NCBI RefSeq assembly: GCF_000006565.2 | Contig: NC_031477.1 | Location: 574,669 to 638,668, forward strand | Source: Toxoplasma gondii ME49 | Lineage: Eukaryota > Apicomplexa > Conoidasida > Eucoccidiorida > Sarcocystidae | Length of the DNA stretch: 64,000 nucleotides | Direction of reading: 5' to 3' | In this document: one piece after another, positions 46,001 through 58,647 of the stretch | How the letters are laid out: each line of letters opens with the position of its first letter | Numbering within the stretch: position 1 is the stretch's first letter | Made by a program: the position numbers and the translations under genes | Notes under the pieces: generated by a model | What the model saw: only the letters and a program-made list of their open reading frames with translations | Told to the model about the DNA's origin: nothing | Databases searched by the model: none

Positions 46001-48748
46001 TCCAGAGAAAGGTGTCCTGAGTGCGGCAAGGAAAAGGAAAGGGAGGATTGAGGCCCGTGTTCGGCCTACCTAAGAGCCATTTCGTGCATGTATCTCGCCT
46101 TCAACGCTGCTCCACCGTATTTGTAGAAGGTAACCTCGGGTGAATTTCCACAGAGAACTGGCATATCCGTTGAGGTCAGACAGAGCAGACCACCGGGGCG
46201 CACAGCCTGAATGGCGGCATCCAAGAAGGGGGCGACGCTCCCGTACGGGTCGACGTCGACGACATCAAAGAAGAGAGGCAAATCTGAAGGATGTGTACCT
46301 CCATTCACCAAGGTGGCGTGTTGTCCCTTCACGTGTTTTGTTCCCACTCCCGCCTTTTCCGACGCAGAATGAGAACTCTGTGCGTCCTGCTTCGCGCCTT
46401 CGCAGGGCTCGCCGTCAGGACCGCTCACGCCTTGCTGCGAAACAGCGGTTGAGTCTTCGCGAGAGCCGCAGCTCGCATGTGCTGCAGAAGTATTGTCATT
46501 GGCCTGGTTTCGGGGCCTCTGTCGAGGGGTGAGAAAAAGCGATAGAGGGGGGAGAGAGAATGAGAAGAGCGGAGGGTTCATATCGAAGGTTGAGGGGATG
46601 GAGCTGCCCGCGGGAAGAGAGTGGATCTTCTTAAGGGTGCCGGGATGCAGGTTTCCAGGCCTTGCCAACACGTACATCAGGTGAGCCCCCTCGCTGCACG
46701 TTACTGGTTCAGCAGGGAACAAGACACACACAGGAAACGTCAACGTGCCTCAAGCTTTCCCAGGGAGCAAAGTAAAGAACCCGACGGTACAGCAACAGTG
46801 TCTGTTCGACTGTCTTGGAAACCACCACAGTTTCGGATTTAGCACCCGAAAAACCGCCGATAAATAACAATTTCTCTCAACGCGATGCTCGCACAGATGC
46901 TCCAAGCCCCGCCGCACCAGACGACCCACACGCAGCGACTACATTTTTCCCCGTCCCTACACCCCGGCGTTGTCTGTGGGTCCAAGAATGTCGGAGAGCC
47001 TGTCAAGCGCCTTACACGAATTCCCCCACTCTCGGTTTAACGTGCGAAAATGTCACTCTGGCAACCCTGCGTGGCAAGAAAACTAATGTCTCACAACCAA
47101 ATTATGGGTGACACATACAAAAGAGACAGAGACAAACCCAAGAGCCGCACCATTCGCCTCGCAGTCTGCAATCTTCTACACTTCCGAATCACCGAAGTGG
47201 CATACCCTGACACGACGCTTCGCCCCAGGCTGACGACACTGATACAAACATTGCACAGATTCGAAGCAACTAAAGATATTTCGCGTCAAAACCTTTAGTA
47301 GACCTCGTGGAGTACAAGTGGATAAAACTCCTACAAAGAATATCTGGACGCTAACTAAGAAAAGATCTTACGATGGAGTTTTTCGCGGACGACCTTGTTA
47401 AGTTCAGCATTGCGTTCCATTGCTTGAAGAGCAGCGGGATCCAGATCGTTTGCCACCACATGCCTCACTTCATCATCAAGCTCCGTCAGGTACCTCAAAG
47501 ACCGCAGTCCTACGTCAGGACACACAGCGCATGGACAGCTGAGACACTCGGTCGGCTAAAATGATGGGTACGAAAAAGGAGTACGTATACATATATGTAT
47601 ATATATAAGGCTGCACTTTCACGAAAAGAATTCCTCGGCAGACGTTCGGACGACGGTGTGGAAGAGCAGCACGACCGCACGAGAACCGGACAATACCCTT
47701 CCTTGACAGCCCTACAAGCCTCACTGCAGATAAATGACGCAGAACTGCCATGCAGAGCTTTACGGCGCTGTTTATGAAGAAAAGGATGCACGAGACTGGA
47801 GGGCGCCAACAAAGCAAACTAGATTATTCGACAATAAGCTCCCTAAAGGTCCCATGGTGCATATCAGAAGGACCCGATGCGAAGTAGTGACTACGATAAT
47901 ATGTGTACGACGAATCCGGTCCAAACATGGCGTGTTTTCCTGAGGAACAGATGGGCATTGGGAAATACACAGGATGCTACTGGATGCCGTGTCCACCCGT
48001 CCGATGAACACGTTGTGGCTTCGCGGAAGGTAAGCATTTGACAAATAGAAACCTACCAGTAGCCGCGAGTGGCTCCAGAACGTTTAATCCTTCGAACCGA
48101 AGAGGGGCAGGAGCCTCCTTGCCTTCCTCCTTCGTACGAGCTGCCGTCTTCTCTCCTGCAGGCAATAATCCCCACAATTTCCGCCCAGAGTTACCAACAT
48201 TCTGACAAGACAGTGCCTTGGGCCTAGAAACCGTCTAGGTCATGCTCAAAAGAACTCAAGGCTGGCCACGTGAAAATGGCTGTATTGTTTCTCGCGTCTC
48301 CCCAAACATCTGGAGAAGCACGAGTGCCTGTCGCCTCCTCCTCGGTGTTGTTTACGAATAACTCCGTCTGGAGAAAAAGTGTGCTTTCATAACCTTTTCG
48401 AAACATAAGAAATGGTAGTGACGAAATCATGTGGATTTGACCGTGCCGGGCTAACAACGTGAGTATCTGAGTGCTTGGGCGTGCGCACATCCCGGCCTTG
48501 TGCGTACCTCTGCGTTTGATTTCCTGGCGCTGCTGATGAGCAAAGGCCTTGATGACCATGATAGACAGGTCGCGGTTGAACACCTGGACAGGATTATAGA
48601 ATACTTCATTGTTGCCGCTACTCATTATGCGGACCAATCCCTCTCGAATGAACCCCGAGGTGGCCTGGTCTCCATGTCCGCTGCCATAGTCACCCTGTGG
48701 GGATGCCATCGTTTTTGCGGCATCTGACGCCGCGGCAGGACAAGCCAT
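43006..48748 (-). CDS. TRM1: tRNA (guanine-26-N2)-dimethyltransferase TRM1
   Basis: TRM1 dimethylates G26 of tRNAs using S-adenosylmethionine, in nucleus and mitochondria. Ten exons are inferred: 48508-48748, 48057-48155, 47372-47509, 46672-46703, 46070-46518, 45177-45330, 44612-44872, 43822-43926, 43465-43550 and 43006-43177. All are in phase and give 578 residues, the normal size. Motifs appear in family order: [15 protein letters not shown] (about 48-62), [15 protein letters not shown] (SAM-binding), [14 protein letters not shown] with [11 protein letters not shown] (catalytic core), [17 protein letters not shown], then paired cysteines (CVNCDC; CDECHG) before [10 protein letters not shown]. 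The C-terminus has VPLYYHLP and AIKTDAP. The catalytic exon carries an inserted low-complexity segment of about 75 residues before the DPYG motif. The gene is divergent from the cold-shock gene and convergent with cathepsin C. Confidence 0.93.
47584..47607. repeat. short TA/TATG repeat in TRM1 intron 2
   Basis: One of the few TA-type repeats in the right half of the window. It lies in the intron between TRM1 exons 2 and 3. Confidence 0.6.
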
Positions 48749-50388
48749 TAAGACGCTGGAAAGAAGTAGCCCCCTAAATTCCGTGGTTCCAAACGTCTAA
48801 ATTGTAAAAACACGGTCTGCTAAATCATACACAATCCAGAGCTCAGTCTCATGCAACAGAGGCGATGCATCAGCTTGCGAGCAGCACTTGGAGATGCCGT
48901 CCAGCGTCGACGGCAAACGCGGGACATCTAGAGCGGAAACACGCAGTTACGAAGATAGACGAAATTTGCGCTTTATCCTGGCCTTAATGGAGAGAAGGAA
49001 GGGACAATGCATAGTGTCGTTTGAGTCCCGTTTTGTCGGCAGTCCTCCGCGCGTGGTCAGAACAGCGATGCATGCGAGAGCCTCAAAACATGTTCGGCCG
49101 GCTGAGTCGGCTGTACAAGTTTTGGAAGAAAACGTCCCTCCGTGAGGACCACCTGGACAAAACCAAATTTTAAACCAACCCTACAACGCATCAGAAATGT
49201 CACGAGTCACGTCTGATATCTCAGAGTGTCCTGTTAGCACAACGTCCGCATGCGGAGCACTCGATTGTTCACACGCTCTTGGGCGTCTGTGAGCGTCAAG
49301 TACACAAGCAGTTCCAGGAGCTGCGTATACAGATGTCGTATGTCTCTGAGGACGTTACACGGCCAAAATGTGTGACATGCTTTCTTAAGCGAAAAATACC
49401 TCAAGTCGTAGGGGAAATCGCTGGTCTTCGCCCTGTGGTCCCTCTATTGACGTAAGCCGTAAGCGCCACTGGCCAGTTGGAAAATGGCTGTTGGTCGATC
49501 GTACTCGTAGTGTTGCGTGCACATCCGAAGCCCTATCGCTAAAATTGCGCGGCCTACAGCCCGGGATCTCCTGAGGCGGGTCACTCAACTGTCGCCGGCG
49601 CGGCTATGACTGTAGAGCAGCTGCCATCATCATTGAAAGGGGTCGTGCAGAGCACGAAGTGGCCAAAAAATAGCTCAGCTTAGCCGGTGAAATTTACGCT
49701 GGTGGCGCTCACCTGCTGTCCTTTTGTGCTGGCCGTGCAAGTGTCGTTCCCACACGACGGTGACACGCCTATCAAATAACCAGAGTGACAGCGGCAACCT
49801 CGTTCTAGGATCATACTGGCAAAGGAAACGCTTTTCTCTTGACATCCATTGCTTTTCGACAGTGGCTCCTTCGTAATTCCAGAAATTTCTTTGTCCTGTA
49901 AGTGTACGGTCTAACTGCAAACAATAGCAGCCATTCGTCTACACTGGACGCCGCAAGCGTACCTTTTTGGCCGATAAGTCTCAGTTATCTACGCCTGTGT
50001 GACGAGACTTTGCCTTCTGACTTTGTGCTTCACTAAAAACAGACACTGCAATCGTGTCAAGCAAGCACCACACGAACTCTGTAGCAGCTCGGTCGGCGAA
50101 ACATCAATAGTTCCCTCGAATGCGGACAGGACCATCTAATCACAAGCCACACTTAGTGTGTAGTTTCAACATACAAGTTCTCGTTCTCTTAACTCTTAAA
50201 GGACTTCTTCTGAGAGTACCGTGTATTCGGGTTATGTCACACGTCATGCCAGCAGGGAGTCCGGCAGCCTTCTGTCAAACCGGCGTCATGGTGAGGCTTC
50301 CTTGTCATGAACAAGAATAACCTTTAGTTCCTGTTGCCCTGGTTTCCCATTTTCGTCTTCAGCTACCAGCAACATTTGCGTGGGCGAG
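48749..50388. other. divergent intergenic region TRM1/CSD
   Basis: 1.6 kb separating two outward-facing starts, with no supported frame. It should contain both promoters. Confidence 0.6.
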
Positions 50389-51170
50389 ATGGCAGTGTCA
50401 CGCGGGACATGTAAATGGTTCGACTCCAAAAAGGTAAGCACTGTGTATGTAACCTTTAGGGCAGATACTCTAGCATGCGGGGGTAATCATATGTCGTGTG
50501 CTCGCACGATTTTTGATACAGGAAGGTCTTCTACTGTTACGTTCAAAAAATACGACTCATTCGGCTCTCGTTTGTGCAGGGATATGGTTTTATTACGGCT
50601 GAGGATGGAACAGACTTGTTCGTTCATCAGTCGGAGATAAGAGCAGAGGGATTTCGTAACCTCGCTGAAGGCGAACAGGTAGAATTCGTCATCCAAACCG
50701 GAAATGATGGCCGTAAGAAGGCAGTGAATGTCACCGGTCCAAATGGCTCCTACGTTCAAGTACGTCTCCTGAGATCTTCTGCACAGAGATGGTTTCTGCC
50801 AGTACGACGGTACTGACCATACTAGCATCTGAGTAGTATTTTTTTCTCGCTGTTAATACGAGTGATAGCTGGTACTGCTGGGTTCCGCCTTATTAGTCAG
50901 TGGCGAAGGCGGGAGTTTTGCTGGTACCTTTGGCTCTGTATGACACATCCTTTTCAGTGTTCAATGCGTCTGTTCATAACTGCGATGGATGTGTGACAGG
51001 GTGAGAATCGACGACAAGAAGGACGCTTCGGTGGGAACGGAGAGGGTTACGGCGGTGAGTACGACCGTCGCGGAGGGGGAGCAAGCAGTGGCTATGGTGG
51101 CCGTGGCTACGGAGGAGGCTACGAACAAGACCGACACAGTGGAGGCGACTACGGTGGCGGCTCCTACTGA
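50389..51170 (+). CDS. cold-shock-domain RNA-binding protein with glycine-rich tail
   Basis: Three exons, 50389-50433, 50580-50759 and 51000-51170, give 131 residues. Residues 1-75 are a complete cold-shock domain: GTCKWFDSKKGYGFITAEDG holds the RNP1-type KGYGFI motif, followed by DLFVHQSEI (RNP2-like, FVH). The last 55 residues are rich in Gly, Tyr and Arg (GYGGRGYGGGYEQ), as in plant glycine-rich CSD proteins that act as RNA chaperones. Exon 1 ends exactly after the DSKK segment, so the KGYGFI motif is created by splicing. The ATG at 50389 is the only in-frame methionine upstream of the domain. The role in apicomplexan translational control is inferred from the family. Confidence 0.94.
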
Positions 51171-53849
51171 GTGTCTGAACGTTGAAGACGTGAAGCCGCC
51201 GTGGTGGGAGGGTGTCTGGCCCGCAACGGGGTCGAGCCACCGTCCTGAACGGAACTCCCTTGTGCAGTTGTCCTCCTGTTGCTGTTCATCGCGTCATTCC
51301 TTAGTCATTCAACACACGAGAGAGCACCATGTCGACTGGAAACTGCATTCCGTTAGTCATAAATATGCTGAGTCACATGTCTGGAGCTTTGAGTTTCATT
51401 TCACGAATCTGTGTCCCCGCATCTTCCCAAACGAGCTCCTCCCTGTATCATGATCGCTGTAGACATACAGTGTGCATTACTCAACGTGATCTATGATTGT
51501 CTTGAGATGATTCTTTCGTCCAAGAGGGTTGGTTCAGCCTGCTGCAAGTGACCGAGAACCACGCACAGCGCCACGAGGAAGCCGTTTTCTGTAGAACCGA
51601 TTTGAGTTGTGTTTCGTTCATTCTATGCACATGAAACTTTGTTCTTGAGCTAGAAAGTGTGAGGCACATTTTTATTGTGTGCCCTGGCTGAAGAAGGACT
51701 AGGCAAACCACATGGACTGATTGGAAACGTGCACGTTGAACGCAGTCTCTACCTCTTGGTGGTCGCGAGCTTTTATGGAGGGGCATAACAGTTGTAGAAG
51801 AGGCATCCGCAGGCAAACGACTGGTGAAAACGCTCGCGATTTCCTGATTTGGTAAAGAGTTACCGGGGGTACACTTGTCAGAGAGCACGTTTCGTCGTCC
51901 CACCAATGTTTTTGCACCATTTCACTCCCCAAAATGGCTAAAAATGCACATTGGACTGGTTAACGATGCGAACAGTGACTTGGCAGAGTCTGTCTGAGTC
52001 TCCACAATTCGAATTACAGGCCCACACAACCTCACAAGTGCTCTCCAACAGCTCTTCGCCACGTTGTCCGAACGCGCGTGAGGCTTGAAGTTGATGCTCA
52101 GTTAGGTCATGTTCGCTGGAAGACGACCCGACTCCGCTGTCTACACACAGAGCAAACTACAAGCCACTTTTCAAAGGCGATGCCGCCGTGTTTTGGTCTG
52201 CCGCTTGCGTTTTTATTTCGATGGCTGCCGAAGATTCCTGTGTGTACCAATTCCCCCGTGGACTGTAACAGTCCTGGTCCTCGTAAGGACTTTTCTCATA
52301 CATCTGGGGCCTGAATCAGATCTATGGGTGCTTCAGACCACCGCTGTTGCTCTTTTGAGGTTTCGCATGTCTTCATGGTTTTCTGTTTGACAGATGCACA
52401 ATTAGAGGCACTCTGAGGTCACGCTTCCCCTCGTGTGCTGTCTACTTTTGACATTCTGCACTGCCACACGATTACGGGGCGCAAGCCACGCCCCGGTAGT
52501 CCGTTAGTTGCTCGGCGTCTGTCCCAGGGACATTGCACCACGGCAGTGCGTCGAATGAAAGATTCACTCCTGCGTCGTCCCTCTAAATCGAGGCCTCAGG
52601 AAAAGTAGCTTTCGACAGTGAGTGGGTTCACAACAGAGGCTGAACGTTTTTCAAAGTCAAATTAACCTCCTGAAGCCAGTCGCCAGCTTCGTGTAGGCTA
52701 CAACGGCCTGCCCCCGTTTGTCGGAGAACCATACAGGACGTGGTGGTAGGGTTGTTGGGGGACGGTGCCGCACGTGGCCCGGAAGCCAGCCGTGGACACC
52801 CCATCTCTCACGGGGGCCCACCAGCCTGGGTGTCGGGGCAGGCAGGGAACATTCCCGCCTCTTGCTCCCTGGCGATGCTGGCAAGGCGGCCAGCCAGCGG
52901 TTGGTGGGTGCTGGCTCGTCTAGATGTTGTTTCTAGGGGGGGGGCTCGTATTGAAGGGGACACCTAGTCGTCAAGAAGAGAACCTTCCTATGTATGTACA
53001 CATATTGTTTTACGGTGTGTCCAAACCTATGGAATGCAAGTGTCAAGACGGAGCAGTTTCACCGTCAGTCAGACCATCCGTACGTGTTATTTGCTGTGTG
53101 AGGACGGAGTTCTCGTGGAAGGACGTCTCGAAGGGGAACGAGCGGGGGAGAAGCCAGAATTGGGCAATCTCTTTGCTGAGTGTCAGTCCAGCGCTTTTCT
53201 CCCAGGGGAAACAAATGTGCAGTTTCAACTTTAAGTAATTCGCCTCGTATCGTATGCACATGTGGTTGCTGGGCGACCAGATGGCCCCTTCTTTCGAGTT
53301 TCCAGACTTTGGATACACGATCGCTTTGTGCAAGCCCCGTTCCACAGCCACTGTCTCTCGCGCTAGTACGGTCTTGCCCTTCAGTCCCCTGTGGCTGTGC
53401 GCAGGATTTTCCGGAGCTTTGCTCCGGGGCAGTCCGTCTGTGTTACGAAAAAGGCGGCGTCCATCTTCGACCTACACGTGACAGGAATTGTCAGACGTGT
53501 ACATGCAATTGTCGTAGTGGTTTTATCGAGTTATTCTAGTCCTCTGATCGCGAGAAGCCACGATTTCCGTGCCACTCCAATGGCAAGTTCTGGTGTGCTC
53601 TTAGGTACAATCCCGGGCGGAAAGCCGTCGACCGCATTTTATATCTTCACGGTATACTGAATTTGACGTCTAGCACCTTCACTTGTCCCTGATTTTCATG
53701 CGCTCGGGTGCTAGGTGTTGACGTTAGGCGTCGTAGTGAGACCATTCTGGGGCAGGTGTTCCACCACCATCAGCGATCACGTTGGAGGCGTCCACCAGGG
53801 TATTTTGCCACAAGGGAGAAGCTGCCGTGTGACTACCGCTTTTACAGAG
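51171..53849. other. CSD 3' flank and AP2 upstream region
   Basis: 2.7 kb with no complete gene. The left part is likely 3' untranslated sequence of the cold-shock gene. Exon-like frames lie at 53034-53233, 53280-53385 and 53400-53500 on the plus strand; they could be part of an unrecognised gene or of the AP2 5' region (see findings). A G-rich run occurs near 52929-52947. Confidence 0.45.
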
Positions 53850-56800
53850 ATGATCCATAAACGCATGGGAAAAGTTGTGTTTTCGCAAGACGAAAGAGAA
53901 AAATTGGGACCTGCCGAAGAAATGGAGGAATCGGTAAGTCCATTCTAGGTGCCTGTCCACGACAGCTCCCATGCAGCAGGAAGCCATGAGCGTGATAGTC
54001 GTGTCCGATTAACAGTGACCCGTCATAATGAAAACGAGGTCTGTGTTAGATGTGGGGCCTACAAGACTCTACGCAGGCGATTGTCTTTACAGCTGGAAGG
54101 CTTCACCATGCGGGTGCGTGCTCGATGTGTGTAAAACTATATAGGCGACAATCCGTAACCACGATGATGGGCTGCCAAAGAGTGGCTTGGATCTAATGAT
54201 CTCATCCGACGAAAAGCGTAAAGCGACCGGCAGCAATCCACGTGCTCCAGAAGCAACGGAAAATCTGTCTGGAGGACTACAGGAAGCCACCTGCCCAGCA
54301 TCTAGCAGCCGCCGAAATAGTGCTTCAGGGATTAGGTCGTTTACTTCGACACTTCTCGCACTAAGCCTTGCTGCTCCTCAAAACGGTCAATGCCTGAAAG
54401 ATCAGGGACTAGATTGTATCCCAGGTGTCAAGCTTTCAAAGGCGGAGTGTCCCGATAGATTATCCTCTAGTCCGAACCCAAGGAGTGTCCCGAATGTATT
54501 GGCGGAGAACTGCGGCTATCCAAGAAAAATTACAAGCGACACGTCAACGTAAGTGTGCTCATCGTGGCATTAATAGAGTGGAGACACAACTCGAATGTGT
54601 TCAAGAAGGCGTTCGACGACTCCGACTCTTCTTTACGATAATGGGTGTCCAATAGCCAATTCAAAGACGACAGGCAAAGGAGTGTATTGTGCTTCAAAAG
54701 TGTGTGTGTACCTGTGCGTATACTCTTAGCAACGTATATAATATGTTTTGCATCGTTTTGGGGTTGACAGAAATTCTATTCGAGGCGGAATCGCCTTCAC
54801 ACACACAATTCCGCTCTTCTGGGCCTCCATCAATCAATTTTTTTGGTACAGTACCCATGGTATCACCCAGCAGTGTGTGTTCGTGATTTCTCCCTGCAGG
54901 TCTTCCGGGTTCACAGGCAACGGGGAAGTCAGCTGCTTGGGAAGCAACGCGGTGTCACGGCTTCAAACTGGGGATGGCGCATGGTGTCCATTGAATTCCC
55001 TGCTAGAAACCGCTGCATGGGCAGCCTCTTCCGAATCAGGGGACAAGAAGTGCTCGGAAAGACTCGCTGACAAGCTGACTACAAGTTCAACTACAACTCC
55101 TCGCGGTGCTCCTGATTACTGCACATCGAATTCCGAGTCAAAACCCGGCCACGCTACGCCAGACACAACCACCGGTTGCTCGACCGATAATCTGCCTTCC
55201 TCTCCAGATCGACAGGATTCTCTGGGCCGCATGTCCAAGGATGATCCGCCACAGCGCCTGACAGGGGAGCACACCTTAAGGCGTGGCAGTCCGTCGACTG
55301 ATGGACTGGCACCGTTTGTGTCTGGTAAGGACGGGCGCAGGCTTTTCTTGGACGACGATGTCTCACAACTTCTTGACACCAACGGCGGCCACGGTTTCCA
55401 AGCCCTGTGGTCACTCCTGACTGAAGCGAAAGACATGCTGAGAGGGATCGCAGCAGTGCAACAGAGTGTCGTAGAGGCGCAGCAGCAGCTGACGCTTCTG
55501 CATAAAAGTTCCCTTCTGGGGACAGGCTTACCCTGGAGAGTGCCGCCGTTCCGTCGAACCCCTAGCACCACCTCAGCTGTAGATGACCGAGGGAATCGCG
55601 ACGTTCGCTCTCAACTGGAGGCATTAGGGAACCCTGATCAGATGGTGGACTGGGACGAGCCCGAAGCATTCGCAACAGGAGCGCTTGCTTCGGCTGTCTC
55701 AGGTGACGTGAATGCGCCCTCGACGCAAGACCTGAGTCGTATCCTCCGGGAAGGATCGACTAACGCCAAGTCCCCCAGTTCCTCACAAACTGGAAGTGAT
55801 GGAGATAGCCTCCAGCACATGGTCCGCTCACGACGCGTCCGCCCCGCTGTGCGGCCTCCGAGCCCGCTCGGTTTGGAAGCCGTACTGTCAGGTGGAGAAA
55901 TTGGCCAGCGGCATCTGGGACTCGACCACCCCGCCACTGCAGTGCTGCGTAGTTCGACCTACGCAGGTGCTGACTCGTTTTCTACGGGAAATGTAAACGG
56001 CGTTGGCACTGTAGGATCTGCAGAAGGCTGCGCTGCCTCTTATGGGCAGCAGCTCTTGGCGCCAATCTTTCCTCGTGGTCATGCCTTAGACAAGCATGAG
56101 TGTGTGGAAGCGGAGTCTCAGCTGCCGGGTGCCCTCAAAAAGAGAGCTCGACCGCGAGGTCCGAATTGGTCCGTCCCCGAAGGCGCGGACAAGGCTCGCA
56201 GTGCGCTTCGGCTTACACTGCCGTCCGGACCACTGTATCAGGGCTCTGCGTCTCCAGATGAACCGTGTTCTCGCAAATCCTTGGCTGTCGAGCTGGGTGG
56301 TGGGCACATGGGTGAGTTTCAGAATCGGACAAAAAGAAAGGCAAGTCTGATCACGGAACATGGATTGCCCGATTCACCTTCTCAGGGCGATGATGGAGAA
56401 GACGGACACGGAATCAAACAGCCCAGTCCCCAGTCAGCAACAGATGTCGCAAAAAACAATGAAACGTTGCAATGCGTGGCGCGGATGACAACACAAAAGA
56501 AGATACGCCCCGCGTGGCCCCGAGAGGACGCCCCCATGCCTGGGGTGCGTTTTGCCAAAGATCGAAACAGCTGGGTAGCATTCTGGTGCGAAAATGGGAA
56601 GCAGAATTACAAGTCCTTCAGCAACAAGAAGTTCGGCTGCGAACGGGCTCGGCTCATGGCCATCGCAGCCCGCCATGCCTTCGACCAGAGAGTTGCGCGT
56701 CAGCAACTTCAGCAGTACCAACAGCAGTTGAATGAGCAGCACCAGCTAAAGCAACTGCACTCAAAAAAACAGTCACGGTCTCTCCTTGTATCCAGGCCGG

Positions 56801-57441
56801 CAACCGAAAACACGCCGGGAGACAGTCGCGCAGTTGCCGGGGTCTGTGACTTACCTGTGGAGTCGGTTTTCTCATGTTCCCTATCCGCGGCAGGATTGTC
56901 CGATGGCAGCGCAAGACAAGAAGCGAATGTTGTCGCGCCTAAAAGAGTAAAAGACTCCAAGGCCGACCGGCCTGCAGCGGTGAATCGAAACTCGTTCGAC
57001 GATGATTCGGCGGAAATGTTGGGCAAGGCGGCGCTAGGGCTGAGTTTTGCAGAGTTGCAGAAGCTTGCGGAGTCTCTGGAGATTCCACAACACCTTTACA
57101 GTCCGCACCACAACTTACTGCAGACAACGACCGAGTTGCCTTCAGCAGCGGCTTCTGGTCTCACGGTTCCAATCGATTCCCTCAAAGATGATTTCAGTGA
57201 GTCAAGAAGCGCCCAGAAAAAGCAAGCGTGCTTGCAGTTGGAAAAAATTCCTGATGTCAACAATTCGAAGAATCGTCATCTTGGCAATTCCGCTGATCCA
57301 CAAATGGGTCAAGAAGATGTGATGCAAGGTTCAGAGCAAGCAGACCGACACACCGGGAGAAACATGCGACGAGGAAGCAGCGATGCGGTTGAAGGTGAAA
57401 ATGTCTCTGAAGGGATTCGAGACTCTGCTGTACTCGTATAA
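53850..57441 (+). CDS. ApiAP2-domain transcription factor
   Basis: A member of the apicomplexan AP2 family of sequence-specific DNA-binding transcription factors. Three exons, 53850-53933, 54145-54548 and 54900-57441, join in phase to give about 1009 residues. A single AP2 domain lies near residues 705-758: MPGVRFAKDRNSWVAFW, then FSNKKFGCERARLMAI, the two halves typical of the apicomplexan fold (three strands and a helix). It is followed immediately by a glutamine-rich stretch (RQQLQQYQQQL) and otherwise by long low-complexity sequence. Upstream exons beyond 53850 are possible because a good acceptor directly precedes the ATG. The third exon is also open upstream of its acceptor at 54899, so frames starting at 54748 overstate it. 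The DNA target and stage of action cannot be inferred. Confidence 0.92.
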
Positions 57442-58647
57442 GTCGTAACCTATGGCAGATAATATTCAGGAGCCTCAAGGACTAGGCATGGATACAGCGT
57501 GTTCAGTGGACGCCTTTGATCATCGCTTTTGTTGTGAGTGTCGTTCAGTGGTGACACGGAATAATCACTAATTTTGTGTCTCCAAAGTACGCGGTGTTCC
57601 TCGTATCAGGACAGGAATTCCTTGGAGAGCCAAAGTTTGTGAGTGAGTCCTTGTCTGTTATATTTTCATGCAACAGATACGCAGTGTCTATGTGTATCGC
57701 GAAATGTATGCATGCATCAGGTGCAATGCCCTGAGCATGCATAATAAAGTGGTTTCCCCGCTACGTGGTGTATCACTTATTGCAAAATTTACTGTTGTGA
57801 TTCAGCTGCATTGCACCAATCATGACTGTCATTACTGGGTCCTTTGTACATGTATATACAACTATGCCAACAAAGGAATTATGCGAGAGGAAGGCAGCTG
57901 TGTTGTGGCGTAGAGACTTGTAGGGCCCGTGTGGGATGCTACTGGAGAATAACGTCTTCCATTTTTGTATCTTTGTCAGCAAATCGCCTTTGTTTTGCTT
58001 TTGTCGCGTGTTTCTTGGTGTTCGTGGACGGCGTGGATCGACTGGATATATCGAGAAGGTGACATCTCTGTTAAGTATGTATCGAATTCTTTACTTGGCT
58101 TGTTTTGGGGGGTTACTTGTGTGGGGGTCAGTTACGAATGACGGCGGGCTCTTGTATCATTACATGCTACATTTCTTTGAATTAATACCTTTCCCACATT
58201 GGTCACTCTTGTTTTAGTGATTCAAATGGTTGTTGTCACCCTCTATTAGGGAATGTGGGTCAGCGTGCTATTTACGTTACGCTTTTTACCGTGGACGACT
58301 ATCTTTTTCCTCCAAGTGCAAACTTTTTAAAGCAAGCCGTTGTATTAGTCGTCAAATGGAGTCGAGGAACCGTTGTCAAATTTTGCATGGGGCGTCGTGA
58401 TTCTGTAAACAGATATCCACCACCACGATCCGTGCTGTCTTTCAGATTGAGCTGTCTTCAATACGTACTATCGCACAGTTTCGTCCGGTTGTTGGTGCGC
58501 GTCCTCAATCGCTTATGAATCGGTGACAAATGGTCCTTCTGTCGCACCGTTGGGTGCAAAAAACCACTTTCAAGACACATCCGTTTCACGCTCTGTTTTT
58601 GCGGGTTACTGTACATTCGTGGCCTGCTGACTGAACTAGCTGGAGTA
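57442..58647. other. AP2 3' flank
   Basis: AT-richer sequence with no supported gene. It probably contains the AP2 3' untranslated region and the promoter of the next gene. A frame at 58255-58518 reads partly like coding but has no usable splice sites that I could find. Confidence 0.5.

Noticed and set aside
54748..54899. An upstream extension of the AP2 main frame to 54748
   Set aside because: A good acceptor at 54899 joins in phase to a coding exon at 54145-54548, so the extension is intronic.
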